Below are positions 36,745 to 47,127 of a stretch of DNA of 64,000 nt, piece after piece. Made by a program: the position numbers and the translations under genes. Below the pieces are notes generated by a model, which searched no databases, was not told the DNA's origin, and saw only the letters and a list, made by a program, of their open reading frames with translations. Each line of letters opens with the position of its first letter. Position 1 is the stretch's first letter. Origin of the DNA: Gammaproteobacteria bacterium (lineage in GTDB: Bacteria; Pseudomonadota; Gammaproteobacteria; Steroidobacterales; Steroidobacteraceae); assembly GCA_018970145.1 (NCBI GenBank), contig JAGWWY010000002.1, forward strand, positions 124,001 through 188,000, written 5' to 3'.

Positions 36745-39366
36745 ATGAGCGAAATTGCCCGCGAAGTTTTGCCCGTCAATCTCGAAGACGAGATGCGCCA
36801 GTCCTATCTCGATTACGCGATGAGCGTGATCGTGGGGCGCGCGCTCCCGGATGTTCGTGACGGCCTGAAACCTGTCCATCGTCGCGTGCTTTACGCGATG
36901 CGTGAGCTCGGTAACGAGTACAACAAACCCTATAAAAAATCCGCGCGTGTGGTCGGTGACGTCATCGGCAAGTACCACCCGCACGGCGACGTGGCGGTGT
37001 ACGACGCGGTGGTGCGGATGGCGCAGCCGTTCTCGATGCGTTACCTGCTCGTCGATGGCCAAGGTAACTTCGGCTCGGTCGATGGCGACACGCCGGCAGC
37101 CATGCGCTACACCGAAGTGCGCATGTCCCGCTTGGCCGGTGAGTTGCTCGCGGACATCGATCGCGAGACAGTCGATTTCGTTGCTAACTACGACGATTCT
37201 TTGACCGAACCTGCGGTGATGCCCTCACGCATCCCGAATTTGTTGGTCAACGGTTCTTCGGGTATCGCCGTCGGTATGGCGACCAACATTCCGCCGCACA
37301 ACCTCACGGAAGTCGTCAACGCCTGTATCGCCGTGATCGACGATCCGGAAATCGGTCTTCCGGCGCTGATGCAACACGTGCCGGGGCCGGATTTTCCGAC
37401 AGCCGGCATCATCAATGGTGCGCGCGAGATCGTCAGCGCGTACAAGGGTGGCCGCGGGCGACTCTCGATTCGTGCGCGTACCCACTTCGAAGAGGTGGGC
37501 AGTCGCGGTGATCGTCAGGCCATCATCGTTACTGAGCTGCCTTATCAAGTGAACAAGGCGCGCCTGATCGAGCGTATCGCCGATCTCGTGCGCGACAAAC
37601 AGATCGAAGGCATCTCCAACGACGGTCTGCGCGATGAGTCCGACAAAGACGGCATGCGCATCGTCATCGAATTGAAGCGCGGCGAGAACGCTGAGGTCAT
37701 TCTTAATAATCTGTTTGCGCAGACACCGCTCGAGACCGTGTTCGGCATCAACATGGTGGCGCTCGTCGATGGGCAGCCGCGATTGCTCTCGCTCAAGGAA
37801 ATGCTCGAGGCGTTCATCCGGCATCGCCGCGAGGTCGTCACCCGTCGTACGGTGTTCGACTTGGCAAAGGCCCGTGCGCGCGCCCACCTGCTTGAAGGTC
37901 TGGCTGTTGCGCTCGCCAATATCGACGAGGTCATCGCGCTGATCAAGGCGTCACCGACCCCGGCGGAGGCCAAGATCGGCTTGCTCTCGAAGTTGTGGAG
38001 TTCCGGTGCGGTGCCCGAGATGCTCGCGCGCGCCAACAACGTTTCGACGCGCCCTCGAGATCTCGCTGCCGCATTGGGCTTGCAGCGTGAGGGCAGCGGT
38101 TATCGTCTGAGCGAGGAGCAGGCGCAAGCCATCCTCGAGATGCGTCTGAACCGTTTGACGGGTCTCGAACAGGACAAGATCGTCGCCGAGTATGCAGAGT
38201 TGTTGGCCGAGATCACCGACCTGTCGGACATCCTTGCGCGCGCTGAGCGTCTGACGGAAGTGGTCCGCGATGAACTCATCGCGATCCGCGAAGACTATGG
38301 TGATGCACGTCGCACCGAGATCAATCTCGATCACATCGACCTTGCCACCGAAGATTTGATCGAACCACAAGATGTCGTCGTCACTCTCTCGCATACGGGG
38401 TATGCCAAGAGTCAGCCGTTGTCTGAATACCAAGCACAACGACGTGGCGGTCGAGGCAAGGCCGCAACGGCGGTCAAAGACGAGGATTTCGTCGAGAAGC
38501 TCTTCGTTGCACACACTCACGATACGTTGCTCTGTTTCTCGAGTCGTGGACGGGTCTATTGGTTGCGGGTTTTCGAGCTTCCCCAAGCGGGGCGGGGCGC
38601 TCGCGGCAAACCCTTGGTCAATCTCATGCCGCTCGAAGAGGGTGAGAAGATCAATGCGGTACTGCCGATCAAACAATTCGACGACGAGCGCTTCGTGTTC
38701 ATGGCGACGAGTCATGGCACCGTCAAGAAGACGCCGCTGTCGGCCTACTCGCGCCCTCGTCCCTCCGGCATCATCGCGGTCGACTTGCGCGATGGCGACC
38801 GATTGGTCGGCGTGGGTCTGACCGACGGTAAGCGCGACATCATTCTTTGCTCGAGCGGTGGTAAGGCCATCCGCTTCAATGAGGACGAAGTGCGCCCGAT
38901 GGGTCGCGATGCCACGGGGGTCCGCGGTATCAAGCTCGCCGAGGGCCAAGAGGTCATCTCCTTGGTCGTGGTCGGTGATGGCTTGATCCTCACTGCGTCG
39001 GAGAACGGGTATGGCAAATTGACTCCGCTGGAGGACTTCCCCTTGCACGGCCGTGGCGGGCAAGGTGTGATCGCCTTGCAGACCACCGAGCGAAATGGTC
39101 GCACGGTGGCGGCGCTGCAATTGCACGCAGACCAGGAAATCATGTTGATCAGCTCCAATGGCACACTCGTACGCACGGGCGTGAGCGAGATCTCGATCGT
39201 CGGACGCAACACCCAGGGCGTTCGCCTCATTCGACTCGATGAGGGCGAGCGACTGGCGGGCGTCGAGGGCGTGGGATTGCTGGCGGCCGAGGAAGGTGAG
39301 GTGGTCGATGAGGCTGCTGTGCTGCCATCTGTCGATGAGGCAGGCGAGTCGCCGACCACACACTGA
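36745..39366 (+). CDS. gyrA: DNA gyrase subunit A
   Basis: DNA-breaking subunit of the type II topoisomerase that introduces negative supercoils. 873 residues from the ATG at 36745, where the family opening [36 protein letters not shown] begins in parts matching E. coli; the frame continues upstream to 36550 antisense to ubiG and is not used. The catalytic Tyr is Tyr122 in AAMRYTE, at the same number as in E. coli. In the quinolone-resistance region position 83 is Val (PHGDVAVYD) where most species have Ser or Thr; Asp87 is kept. The C-terminal domain has the GyrA-box-like QRRGGRG (about 569-575). The acidic tail is normal. Confidence 0.98.
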   Translation: MSEIAREVLPVNLEDEMRQSYLDYAMSVIVGRALPDVRDGLKPVHRRVLYAMRELGNEYNKPYKKSARVVGDVIGKYHPHGDVAVYDAVVRMAQPFSMRYLLVDGQGNFGSVDGDTPAAMRYTEVRMSRLAGELLADIDRETVDFVANYDDSLTEPAVMPSRIPNLLVNGSSGIAVGMATNIPPHNLTEVVNACIAVIDDPEIGLPALMQHVPGPDFPTAGIINGAREIVSAYKGGRGRLSIRARTHFEEVGSRGDRQAIIVTELPYQVNKARLIERIADLVRDKQIEGISNDGLRDESDKDGMRIVIELKRGENAEVILNNLFAQTPLETVFGINMVALVDGQPRLLSLKEMLEAFIRHRREVVTRRTVFDLAKARARAHLLEGLAVALANIDEVIALIKASPTPAEAKIGLLSKLWSSGAVPEMLARANNVSTRPRDLAAALGLQREGSGYRLSEEQAQAILEMRLNRLTGLEQDKIVAEYAELLAEITDLSDILARAERLTEVVRDELIAIREDYGDARRTEINLDHIDLATEDLIEPQDVVVTLSHTGYAKSQPLSEYQAQRRGGRGKAATAVKDEDFVEKLFVAHTHDTLLCFSSRGRVYWLRVFELPQAGRGARGKPLVNLMPLEEGEKINAVLPIKQFDDERFVFMATSHGTVKKTPLSAYSRPRPSGIIAVDLRDGDRLVGVGLTDGKRDIILCSSGGKAIRFNEDEVRPMGRDATGVRGIKLAEGQEVISLVVVGDGLILTASENGYGKLTPLEDFPLHGRGGQGVIALQTTERNGRTVAALQLHADQEIMLISSNGTLVRTGVSEISIVGRNTQGVRLIRLDEGERLAGVEGVGLLAAEEGEVVDEAAVLPSVDEAGESPTTH

Positions 39367-39399
39367 CATATCGCAAGATTCAAGACGGGGTTAGGCACG

Positions 39400-40479
39400 A
39401 TGCGCGTATTCAATTTCGCAGCAGGTCCGGCGACTTTGCCGCTCGAAGTGCTCGAGCAGGCTCGCAACGAAATGCTCGACTGGCAAGGCAGCGGCATGTC
39501 CGTGATGGAAGTGAGCCACCGCAGCAAGGCTTTCGTCGCCGTTGCCGAACAAGCTGAAGCGGATTTGCGCGAATTGATGGCGATCCCGGCGAACTATCGG
39601 GTTGTCTTTTTGCAAGGGGGTGCGACCGGTCAGTTCACGGCGATTCCGATGAACCTGGCGACGCCCGAATCCACCACTCAATACATCAACACCGGCGCAT
39701 GGTCCAAGAAGGCGATCGGTGAGGCGAAGCGGTACTGCAAGGTCGAGGTGTTGGCGGACGAGTCAGCTTCCAACTATTCGACTGTGCCGGCCGAGACAGC
39801 GCTGTGCTATTCAGCCGATGCCGCGTACGTACACTACACCCCGAATGAAACCATCGGTGGCGTCGAGTTCCCCTATGTGCCTGCCACGGGGGACGTGCCG
39901 CTCGTGGCCGATATGTCGTCGACCATCTTGTCGCGTCCGATCGAGGTGGCGAAGTTTGGTCTTATTTATGCGGGTGCCCAAAAAAATATCGGCCCTTCGG
40001 GTCTGTGTGTCGTCATCGTTCGCGATGACCTGATCGGCAAGGCGCGGGCCGGCACACCGCCGATTTGGGACTACGCGGCGATGGCCAAAGAAGGTTCGAT
40101 GCTTAACACGCCGCCGACCTTTGGCATTTACATCGCCGGGCTCGTGTTCCAGTGGTTGCGGCGTCAGGGTGGGCTGGCTGTCATTGGCGAGCGTAATCGC
40201 GTGAAGGCCGAAACTTTATATCGAGCGATTGATACCTCCGGCTACTACAAAAGCCCGGTTGCACCGACCGCGCGCTCGTGGATGAACGTGCCGTTCACCA
40301 TCCCGAGTCCGGATCTTGAGAAGACTTTTTGCTTGGAAGCAGCCAAAGCGGGTCTTGCGAACCTCGAGGGTCACCGCTCCGTCGGCGGTATGCGGGCGTC
40401 GATCTACAACGCGATGCCGCTTGCCGGGGTTGAGGCGCTCGTCGCCTTCATGCAAGACTTTCAGCAGCGTCACGGTTGA
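39400..40479 (+). CDS. serC: Phosphoserine aminotransferase
   Basis: PLP enzyme of serine synthesis (and of pyridoxine synthesis in gammaproteobacteria), 359 residues. The start MRVFNFAAGPATLP is the family opening. HRSKAF, the PLP-lysine in GAQKNIGPSG (about 195-204) and the closing GGMRASIYNAMP are present. It follows gyrA by 33 bases and leads serC-serA-pheA-aroA-cmk. Grouping with the next gene makes two of the three serine-pathway steps adjacent. Confidence 0.97.
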   Translation: MRVFNFAAGPATLPLEVLEQARNEMLDWQGSGMSVMEVSHRSKAFVAVAEQAEADLRELMAIPANYRVVFLQGGATGQFTAIPMNLATPESTTQYINTGAWSKKAIGEAKRYCKVEVLADESASNYSTVPAETALCYSADAAYVHYTPNETIGGVEFPYVPATGDVPLVADMSSTILSRPIEVAKFGLIYAGAQKNIGPSGLCVVIVRDDLIGKARAGTPPIWDYAAMAKEGSMLNTPPTFGIYIAGLVFQWLRRQGGLAVIGERNRVKAETLYRAIDTSGYYKSPVAPTARSWMNVPFTIPSPDLEKTFCLEAAKAGLANLEGHRSVGGMRASIYNAMPLAGVEALVAFMQDFQQRHG

Positions 40480-40486
40480 GGCCGTC

Positions 40487-41656
40487 ATGGGCTATCGAAT
40501 CCTCACGCTGAACCAGATCAGTGTGCGCGGCCTCGAGCGCTTCCCGCGCGACCGTTACGAGGTCGCCTCATCACTGGCGAATCCCGATGCCATTCTGCTG
40601 CGTTCCGCCGATTTGCATTCGGTCGATATCGCGCCCTCGGTGCTCGCCGTAGGGCGCGCCGGCGTCGGCACCAACAACGTGCCTGTTGCTGCGCTTTCCA
40701 AGCGTGGCGTTCCGGTGTTCAATGCACCCGGCGCGAATTCGAACGCTGTCAAAGAATTGGTAATTGCCAGCCTGTTCCTGGCAGCGCGCAACATCTGTCA
40801 AGCCTGGGATTTCGCACGTGGATTAAGTGGTGATGACAAGGCTATCGATGAGGCGACGGAGAAGGGCAAGAAATCGTTTGCCGGTTTCGAGTTACCGGGA
40901 CGCACCTTGGGTGTGATCGGGCTCGGTGCGATCGGTGTCGAGGTAGCCAATGCAGCGGACCGACTCGGCATGCGCGTCATTGGGTACGACCCGGACATCA
41001 CCGTTCAGCGTGCGTGGCAACTGTCCGCGTCGATCGAGCAGGCGCGATCGCTCGATGAGCTGTTCTCGCGCAGTCAGTTCGTCACGGTGCACGTCCCGCT
41101 TGTCGAGGGCACCCGTGGGCTCGTGAATTCGGCACGATTGCGCTTGATGCCCGAGCAATCGGTGCTGCTGAATTTCTCGCGTGCACCGATCGTCGAGGAC
41201 GCGGCGGTTATCGCGGCACTCGAGACCGGTCGACTGCACGCCTACATCTGCGACTTCCCGAAAAATTCCCTCAAAGATCAGCCGCGCGTGATCACGTTGC
41301 CGCACCTTGGCGCCTCGACGGGTGAAGCGGAGGAGAACTGCGCCGTGATGGTTGCCGACACGCTGCGCGACTATCTCGAGCACGGCAACATTCGTCACAG
41401 CGTGAATTTTCCGGATGCTGCCATGCCGCGGCCGGTTGGCACACGACGTATCGCAGTGGCCAACAGTAATGTTCCCAACATGGTCGGTCAGGTCTCTACC
41501 TTGCTTGCAGCGGCGGGGCTCAACATCGCTGAGTTGCTCAACAAATCCCGCGGCGAGTACGCCTATACGCTGATCGATACCGAGGGCACGGTTGACGAGG
41601 CGCTGCTGGGTCGCATTCGCGCGATCGAGGGCGTACTCTCGGCGAGAGCTCTTTAA
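40487..41656 (+). CDS. serA: D-3-phosphoglycerate dehydrogenase
   Basis: Oxidises 3-phosphoglycerate, the first step of serine synthesis. 389 residues from the ATG at 40487, seven bases after serC. D-isomer 2-hydroxyacid dehydrogenase architecture: NAD motif GLGAIGVEVAN (about 145-155), catalytic Arg in FSRAP, Glu and a His in LPHLGAST. A C-terminal ACT domain (about 320-389) suggests serine feedback. The first substrate-binding lobe is short (about 90 residues before GANSNAVKE), typical of the compact SerA form. Adjacent serC supports the assignment over other hydroxyacid dehydrogenases. Confidence 0.93.
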   Translation: MGYRILTLNQISVRGLERFPRDRYEVASSLANPDAILLRSADLHSVDIAPSVLAVGRAGVGTNNVPVAALSKRGVPVFNAPGANSNAVKELVIASLFLAARNICQAWDFARGLSGDDKAIDEATEKGKKSFAGFELPGRTLGVIGLGAIGVEVANAADRLGMRVIGYDPDITVQRAWQLSASIEQARSLDELFSRSQFVTVHVPLVEGTRGLVNSARLRLMPEQSVLLNFSRAPIVEDAAVIAALETGRLHAYICDFPKNSLKDQPRVITLPHLGASTGEAEENCAVMVADTLRDYLEHGNIRHSVNFPDAAMPRPVGTRRIAVANSNVPNMVGQVSTLLAAAGLNIAELLNKSRGEYAYTLIDTEGTVDEALLGRIRAIEGVLSARAL

Positions 41657-41682
41657 CCGCTTAATCACCACAGGTGCCGGCG

Positions 41683-42852
41683 ATGGCCGTCCAGAAAAAG
41701 AAGCAACAACAAGGTCGCCTCGCGCCCAAACAAAAGTCCGCGCGCAACCTAGACGCGAAGGCGATCGACTCGCTACGCGAGCAAATCGATCGCGTCGATC
41801 GTGATCTCCATGCCTTGCTCAACGAACGGGCGCGCCTCGCGCGCCAGGTCGGTATCTCAAAAGGACAGCAGGGCCGCTTGGTCGATTTCTATCGCCCCGA
41901 GCGCGAGTCGCAAGTGCTGCGGATGGCGCTCGAGCGCAACGCAGCCGCGCGGGGTCAGGGCACGCTGCGCGACGAAGAGATTCTGCGTCTGTTTCGCGAG
42001 ATCATGTCAGCCTGTCTGGCGCAAGAAGAGCCGCTCAAGATCGGCTTTTTGGGTCCGGAGGGCACGTTCTCGCAAACGGCGGTCTACAAACATTTCGGCC
42101 ACTCGGCACGCGCGCTGTCGCTCGCCAGCATCGATGAAGTTTTCCACGAGGTAGAGGCCGGTCATGCCGACTTTGGCGTGGTGCCCATCGAAAACTCGAC
42201 CGAAGGTAGCGTCAATCACACGCTGGATCGGTTTTTGACGTCTCCGCTACAGATCTGTGGCGAGGTGGAGTTGCGTATTCGTCAAAACTTGATGGGTCGA
42301 ATGAAGTCGCTGCGAGACATCAAACGCGTGTGCAGCCACCCTCAGTCGCTCGCCCAATGTCGGCAATGGCTCAAAGAAAACCTGCCCGAGGTTGAACTGA
42401 TCGCCGAGTCATCCAATGCGGAGGCGGCACGGCGCGCACGCGATGAAAAGGGCACGGCGGCGATCGCCGGTGAGACCGCTGCTGAGGTCTACGATTTGTC
42501 GATCCTCTCAGCCGATATCGAAGATCGGCCCGATAACACCACTCGTTTCTTGGTCATCGGTAGGCGCACGTTCGGGCCAAGTGGTAACGATCGTACGACC
42601 TTGCTGCTCTCGACCGGGCACACTGAGGCACCGGGTGCGCTGCATCGTCTGCTCGAACCTTTGGCGAAAAATCGTATCAGCCTCACGCGTATCGAATCGC
42701 GACCCTCCCAGCGTCGCAAGTGGGACTATGTGTTCTTTGTCGACCTTGAAGGCCATGCGTCGGATACGGCTGTAGCGCGCGCACTGTCGGGCCTCAAATC
42801 GCGCGCGTCGCTGTTCCGAGTACTCGGTTCGTATCCGCGCGCGGTGCTATGA
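41683..42852 (+). CDS. pheA: Bifunctional chorismate mutase/prephenate dehydratase (P-protein)
   Basis: Converts chorismate to prephenate and then to phenylpyruvate in phenylalanine synthesis. 389 residues from ATG 41683, which has AGG eight bases upstream; an in-frame GTG at 41674 lacks an SD. A basic N-terminus (KKKQQQGRLAPKQK) precedes an AroQ chorismate mutase domain (about 25-115, LREQIDRVDRDLHALLNERARLA), the prephenate dehydratase domain (about 120-295, GFLGPEGTFSQTA) and a C-terminal ACT domain with GALHRLLEP and ESRPSQRRKWDY for phenylalanine inhibition. It overlaps aroA by four bases. Confidence 0.96.
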   Translation: MAVQKKKQQQGRLAPKQKSARNLDAKAIDSLREQIDRVDRDLHALLNERARLARQVGISKGQQGRLVDFYRPERESQVLRMALERNAAARGQGTLRDEEILRLFREIMSACLAQEEPLKIGFLGPEGTFSQTAVYKHFGHSARALSLASIDEVFHEVEAGHADFGVVPIENSTEGSVNHTLDRFLTSPLQICGEVELRIRQNLMGRMKSLRDIKRVCSHPQSLAQCRQWLKENLPEVELIAESSNAEAARRARDEKGTAAIAGETAAEVYDLSILSADIEDRPDNTTRFLVIGRRTFGPSGNDRTTLLLSTGHTEAPGALHRLLEPLAKNRISLTRIESRPSQRRKWDYVFFVDLEGHASDTAVARALSGLKSRASLFRVLGSYPRAVL

Positions 42853-44165
42853 GCAGTTGGTCGGTCACGCCGGTGACGCGTCTCGAGGGGCGCATTCGGG
42901 TTCCTGGTGATAAATCGGTTTCGCATCGCACGTTGATGTTGGGCGCTATCGCCGAGGGCACGACGACCGCGGATGGTTTTCTCGCGAGCGAGGATTGTCT
43001 CGCCACGCTCAAGGCGCTCGCGGCACTTGGCGTGAAAATCGACCGACCGACTGCGACTTCCGTGCGTATCGAAGGCGTGGGTTTGCGAGGACTGCGCGGC
43101 ACCACGGCCGCGCTCGACATGGGCAACGCAGGCACGGCGATGCGTCTATTCATGGGTTTGTTGTCGGGGCAATCGTTTGATGCAACTTTGATCGGTGATT
43201 CGTCGTTGATGCGCCGCCCGATGGAGCGTGCGGCCGCGCCGCTCAGGTTGATGGGTGCCTCGATCGAAACGCGCGAGGGCAAGCCGCCCGTGGTGATTCG
43301 GGGTGGGCGTGACTTGATGGGAATCGACTTCGACATGCCGGTGGCAAGCGCGCAGGTGAAGTCGGCGGTGATGCTGGCCGGATTGTATGCGCGCGGTTCA
43401 ACACGAGTCACCGAGCCTGCACCCACGCGCGATCACACCGAGCGCATGCTGCAGGGCTTCGGCGTTGACGTTCGCCGCGAGGGCGCCACGGTGTCAGTCC
43501 ATGCACCCGCGAAGCTTGCTGGATGTCATGTCGATATCCCTGCCGATTTTTCTTCTGCGGCCTTTTTCATGGTGGCAGGCTGCCTCGCGACGGCGGGTGA
43601 GTTGCATCTCGAGAGGGTTGGTATGAATCCAACTCGAACCGGCTTGCTCGAGATCTTGCTGGCCATGGGCGCCAACATCGAAGTGCGGGATCTGCGAACC
43701 GCCGGTCCCGAGCCCACTGCCGATTTGATCGTTCGCCCGTCGCGGCTGCGCGGCATCGAGGTGCGCCCGGATTGGGTACCGCTTGCGATCGACGAGTTCC
43801 CGGTGTTCTTCATCGCCGCCGCCTGTGCCGAGGGTGAGTCGCTGTTGCGGGGAGCGGAGGAACTGCGCGTGAAGGAGAGCGATCGGCTGACCGTTATGTC
43901 GGCGGGATTGACCGCGCTCGGTGTGGCGCATGAGCTCTTGCCGGATGGGATGCGGCTGACGGGCGCGCGTGGCGAGGACCCGGTGTTTCAGTCGGGTCGT
44001 ATCGACAGCCATGGCGATCATCGCATCGCGATGTCGTTCGCGGTCGCCTCGCTTCGGGCCACCGGGCCGATCGAGATCGACGATACCGCCAACGTCGCCA
44101 CCTCATTTCCGGGGTTTGCCGATCTGGCGCGGGCCTGCGGACTGCAGCTACGCGAGGTGACGTGA
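42849..44165 (+). CDS. aroA: 3-phosphoshikimate 1-carboxyvinyltransferase (EPSP synthase), class II-like scaffold
   Basis: Sixth shikimate-pathway enzyme, the target of glyphosate. 438 residues. The active-site start reads PGDKSVSHRTLMLGAI rather than the class I PGSKSVSNR, and ASAQVKSAVMLAGLYA, TRDHTERMLQGFG and EELRVKESDRL resemble the class II group typified by the Agrobacterium CP4 enzyme. The glyphosate-critical segment is LDMGNAGTAMRLFMG: it has Gly where CP4 has Ala, so tolerance is not predicted from this residue. It overlaps pheA (ATGA) and cmk (GTGA), giving coupled translation. Confidence 0.95.
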   Translation: MSSWSVTPVTRLEGRIRVPGDKSVSHRTLMLGAIAEGTTTADGFLASEDCLATLKALAALGVKIDRPTATSVRIEGVGLRGLRGTTAALDMGNAGTAMRLFMGLLSGQSFDATLIGDSSLMRRPMERAAAPLRLMGASIETREGKPPVVIRGGRDLMGIDFDMPVASAQVKSAVMLAGLYARGSTRVTEPAPTRDHTERMLQGFGVDVRREGATVSVHAPAKLAGCHVDIPADFSSAAFFMVAGCLATAGELHLERVGMNPTRTGLLEILLAMGANIEVRDLRTAGPEPTADLIVRPSRLRGIEVRPDWVPLAIDEFPVFFIAAACAEGESLLRGAEELRVKESDRLTVMSAGLTALGVAHELLPDGMRLTGARGEDPVFQSGRIDSHGDHRIAMSFAVASLRATGPIEIDDTANVATSFPGFADLARACGLQLREVT

Positions 44166-44887
44166 CTTCGCCCGCCGCCCCGATGTCGATGCGGGCGCCA
44201 GCGTCACTGCCGGTGCCCGTGGTCGCGGTGGACGGCCCTTCCGGCTCGGGCAAGGGGACGGTGTGTCGGCGCCTCTCGAGCGCGCTCGGCTGGCACTTGC
44301 TCGACAGTGGCGCGCTGTACCGTCTCGTCGCGGTAGCGGGCGTTAAGGCGGGTCTCGCGCCGCAGGACGTTGACGGGCACAGCCGGCTTGCAAGCCAAAT
44401 GAAAGTGCGTTTTGGCTCCGCCCCGAGCGGCGCCGAGCGCATCGAGCTCGACGGTGTCGAGGTGACCGTGCTGGTGCGGTCGGAGCAGACCGGGCAGGGC
44501 GCTTCGCGGGTGGCTGCGTGGCCGGCGGTGCGCGCAGCCTTGACCGAGCGACAGCGCGCCTTCGCCGAGTGGCCGGGGCTCGTTGCTGACGGGCGCGATA
44601 TGGGGACGGTGATTTTTCCGTCTGCTCCGCTCAAGATTTTCCTCACCGCCAGTGCCGAAGAAAGGGCCCTGCGGCGCTATAACCAGTTGAAAGGTAAGGA
44701 TTCGGGTGTTAGTCTCGCCGCCCTTTCGCGGGAGATAGCCGAACGCGACGAGCGCGATTCCACCCGCGCCGTCGCACCACTTCGGCCAGCGTCCGACGCG
44801 TTCGTGATCGACTCCACGGGTGTCACCGTCGAGGCCATCGTCGAGCGGGTGATCGAACTCGGACGCGAGCGCGCCCTGTGGCGCTGA
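44162..44887 (+). CDS. cmk: Cytidylate kinase
   Basis: Phosphorylates CMP and dCMP. 241 residues from a GTG at 44162 that overlaps the aroA stop. The P-loop is VDGPSGSGKGT (about 23-33), then LLDSGALYR, RSEQTGQGAS in place of the common R-x-E-x-V-x-x-x-A-S motif, and VADGRDMGTVIFP. The N-terminal 18 residues before the kinase fold are Pro/Ala-rich, so the true start could be an internal ATG (44183 or 44189). cmk-rpsA-ihfB is a conserved order. The 142-base gap to rpsA holds its leader; nothing else was recognised there. Confidence 0.94.
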   Translation: MTSPAAPMSMRAPASLPVPVVAVDGPSGSGKGTVCRRLSSALGWHLLDSGALYRLVAVAGVKAGLAPQDVDGHSRLASQMKVRFGSAPSGAERIELDGVEVTVLVRSEQTGQGASRVAAWPAVRAALTERQRAFAEWPGLVADGRDMGTVIFPSAPLKIFLTASAEERALRRYNQLKGKDSGVSLAALSREIAERDERDSTRAVAPLRPASDAFVIDSTGVTVEAIVERVIELGRERALWR

Positions 44888-45029
44888 CCCCTTGAAAATC
44901 TTCGATCGTGTTTTGGGTGATCGCGCAAGGAAGCGTGGTCTTGTTCGGCAATTCCCGTGGGCCATCGGATGAGGGCTGCTCGGGCCAGACGTCGCGGTGA
45001 CGTTTTCACCGCATTACGAGTAACAACCA

Positions 45030-46718
45030 ATGACTGAAAGTTTTGCGCAACTGTTCGAGCAGAGCCTTGCTAGCCAGCGAATCCGCCCGGGACAAATTCT
45101 CTCGGGGCTGATCGTCGAGGTGGGTGATGACATGGTCATCGTCAACGTCGGTTTGAAGTCCGAGGCCGTCATTCCGGTCGAGCAGTTCAAGAACGAGCGC
45201 GGTGAAATCGAGGTCAAGGCCGGCGACATGGTCGAAGTGGCCCTCGACTCCGTCGAAGACGGCACGGGTGAAACCCGCCTCTCGCGCGAGAAGGCCAAGC
45301 GCGCCCGCACCTGGACGCGTCTCGAAGAAGCGTTCAACGCCGGCGAGATCGTCATCGGCATCATCACCGGCCGCGTGAAGGGTGGTTTTACGGTCGAAAT
45401 CGAACATGTCCGCGCGTTTTTGCCGGGCTCGCTGGTCGACGTGCGGCCGGTACGTGACACCGCGTATCTCGAAAACAAGCCGCTCGAGTTCAAGGTCATC
45501 AAGCTCGACCAGAAGCGCAACAACGTCGTCGTCTCACGTCGCGCCGTGGTGGAGCAAGAGTTCTCCGCCGAGCGCAGCGCGCTGATGGACAACTTGCAGG
45601 AAGGGTCGGTCGTGCGCGGCACGGTTAAGAATCTCACCGATTACGGTGCGTTCGTCGACTTGGGCGGCATCGATGGCCTGCTGCATATCACCGACATGGC
45701 GTGGAAGCGCGTTAAGCATCCGTCTGAAGTCGTCAAGGTTGGCGACGAGGTCGAAGTGCGTATCCTGAAGTTCGACCGCGAGCGTTCGCGCGTGAGCCTC
45801 GGCCTCAAGCAGTTGGGTGCCGATCCGTGGGAGAGCATCTCGCGTCGCTACCCGCCGAACACGCGTGTCTTCGGCAAGGTCACGAACATCGCCGACTATG
45901 GTGCGTTCGTGGAGATCGAGGATGGCGTCGAAGGTCTCGTGCACGTGTCCGAGATGGATTGGACGAACAAGAACGTCAATCCAGCCAAGATCGTGCAGAC
46001 CGGTCAGGAAGTGGAAGTCATGGTGCTCGATTGCGACGAAGAGCGTCGCCGCATCAGCCTCGGCCTCAAACAATGTGCGGCCAACCCGTGGCGCGAGTTC
46101 TCCGAGAACTACAACCGCGGTGACAAGGTTTCCGGGCAGATCAAGTCGATCACGGACTTCGGTATCTTCATCGGTCTGTCGGGTAATATTGACGGGCTCG
46201 TGCACTTGTCGGACATCTCCTGGGACATCCCGGGCGAGGAGGCCGTGCGCAGCTTTCAAAAGGGCCAGACCATCGAAGCGATGGTGCTGGCGATCGATCC
46301 GGAGCGCGAGCGCATCAGCCTTGGCATCAAGCAGCTGGCGAAGGATCCGTTCGCCGGTTACATCGCCGACAACCCGAAGGGCAGCATCGTCCGCGGCGTC
46401 GTGAAAGAAGTCGATGCGCGCGGCGCGATCATCGATCTCGGCAACGGCATCGAAGGTCAATTGCGTGCCTCCGAACTCGGCCGTGACCGCGTCGAAGACG
46501 CTCGGCAGTTCCTCAAAGTCGGTGATGACATCGAGGCGAAGTTCCTGGGTGTCGATCGTAAGACGCGTTCGATTTCGCTCTCGATCAAGGCGAAGGAGGC
46601 ATCCGAGGAAGCTGAGGCCATGCAGAGCTACCGCTCGGAGCAGGGTGCCCCGACGGCGGGTACGAGCTTGGGTGAGCTGCTCAAGGCGCAGATCAACTCG
46701 GATCGCGATCGCAGCTGA
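45030..46718 (+). CDS. rpsA: 30S ribosomal protein S1
   Basis: mRNA-binding ribosomal protein needed for translation of weakly structured leaders. 562 residues with six S1 repeats starting near residues 19, 105, 190, 275, 362 and 449. Repeats 3-6 contain the best RNA-binding motifs, such as [20 protein letters not shown] and [22 protein letters not shown] full-length E. coli-type S1 matters here because several genes in the window look leaderless or SD-poor. In E. coli S1 represses its own leader; the 142-base upstream region would be the place for this. Confidence 0.98.
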   Translation: MTESFAQLFEQSLASQRIRPGQILSGLIVEVGDDMVIVNVGLKSEAVIPVEQFKNERGEIEVKAGDMVEVALDSVEDGTGETRLSREKAKRARTWTRLEEAFNAGEIVIGIITGRVKGGFTVEIEHVRAFLPGSLVDVRPVRDTAYLENKPLEFKVIKLDQKRNNVVVSRRAVVEQEFSAERSALMDNLQEGSVVRGTVKNLTDYGAFVDLGGIDGLLHITDMAWKRVKHPSEVVKVGDEVEVRILKFDRERSRVSLGLKQLGADPWESISRRYPPNTRVFGKVTNIADYGAFVEIEDGVEGLVHVSEMDWTNKNVNPAKIVQTGQEVEVMVLDCDEERRRISLGLKQCAANPWREFSENYNRGDKVSGQIKSITDFGIFIGLSGNIDGLVHLSDISWDIPGEEAVRSFQKGQTIEAMVLAIDPERERISLGIKQLAKDPFAGYIADNPKGSIVRGVVKEVDARGAIIDLGNGIEGQLRASELGRDRVEDARQFLKVGDDIEAKFLGVDRKTRSISLSIKAKEASEEAEAMQSYRSEQGAPTAGTSLGELLKAQINSDRDRS

Positions 46719-46736
46719 GTCTGAACTGAAATTCGT

Positions 46737-46771
46737 GGTCGTGGCGGGGGCCCCGTGCTCCCGCCACGACC
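46737..46771 (+). other. 12-bp hairpin between rpsA and ihfB
   Basis: GGTCGTGGCGGG at 46737-46748 is the exact reverse complement of 46760-46771, with an 11-base loop. It starts 18 bases after the rpsA stop and ends 25 bases before the ihfB ATG. There is no T-run, so it is not a standard intrinsic terminator. mRNA stabilisation or a processing site that sets S1 far above IHF are possible roles. Confidence 0.7.
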
Positions 46772-46796
46772 GCGGATAGGCCTCGCGGGGTCCCAC

Positions 46797-47099
46797 ATGA
46801 CGAAGTCGGAACTCATCGAACTGATCACGGCCAAGCAGAAGCATCTGCCCGCCAAGGATGTGGAGCTGGCACTCAAGCAGATGCTCGAGATCATGAGCGA
46901 TGCACTCGCCACGGGTCAGCGCATTGAAATCCGCGGCTTCGGTAGCTTTTCGCTGCATTTCCGACCGCCGCGGCAGGGGCGCAATCCCAAGACGGGTGAG
47001 GCGGTGGCGCTCGCTGGTAAGTATGTCCCGCATTTCAAGCCAGGCAAAGATTTGCGCGAGCGGGTCAACGAGAGCCTCGCCTACCCTATTCGCGACTGA
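46797..47099 (+). CDS. ihfB: Integration host factor subunit beta
   Basis: DNA-bending HU/IHF protein, 100 residues from ATG 46797, the normal length. [13 protein letters not shown] starts the family and [22 protein letters not shown] is the DNA-binding arm, with the intercalating Pro in GRNPKTG. The C-terminus [11 protein letters not shown] fits IHF-beta rather than HU. It follows rpsA, as in most gammaproteobacteria. Its partner ihfA is also in this window (63591-63890). Confidence 0.96.
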   Translation: MTKSELIELITAKQKHLPAKDVELALKQMLEIMSDALATGQRIEIRGFGSFSLHFRPPRQGRNPKTGEAVALAGKYVPHFKPGKDLRERVNESLAYPIRD

Positions 47100-47127
47100 A
47101 TTTCTCTGCAGAACGTCGTCATTGACG

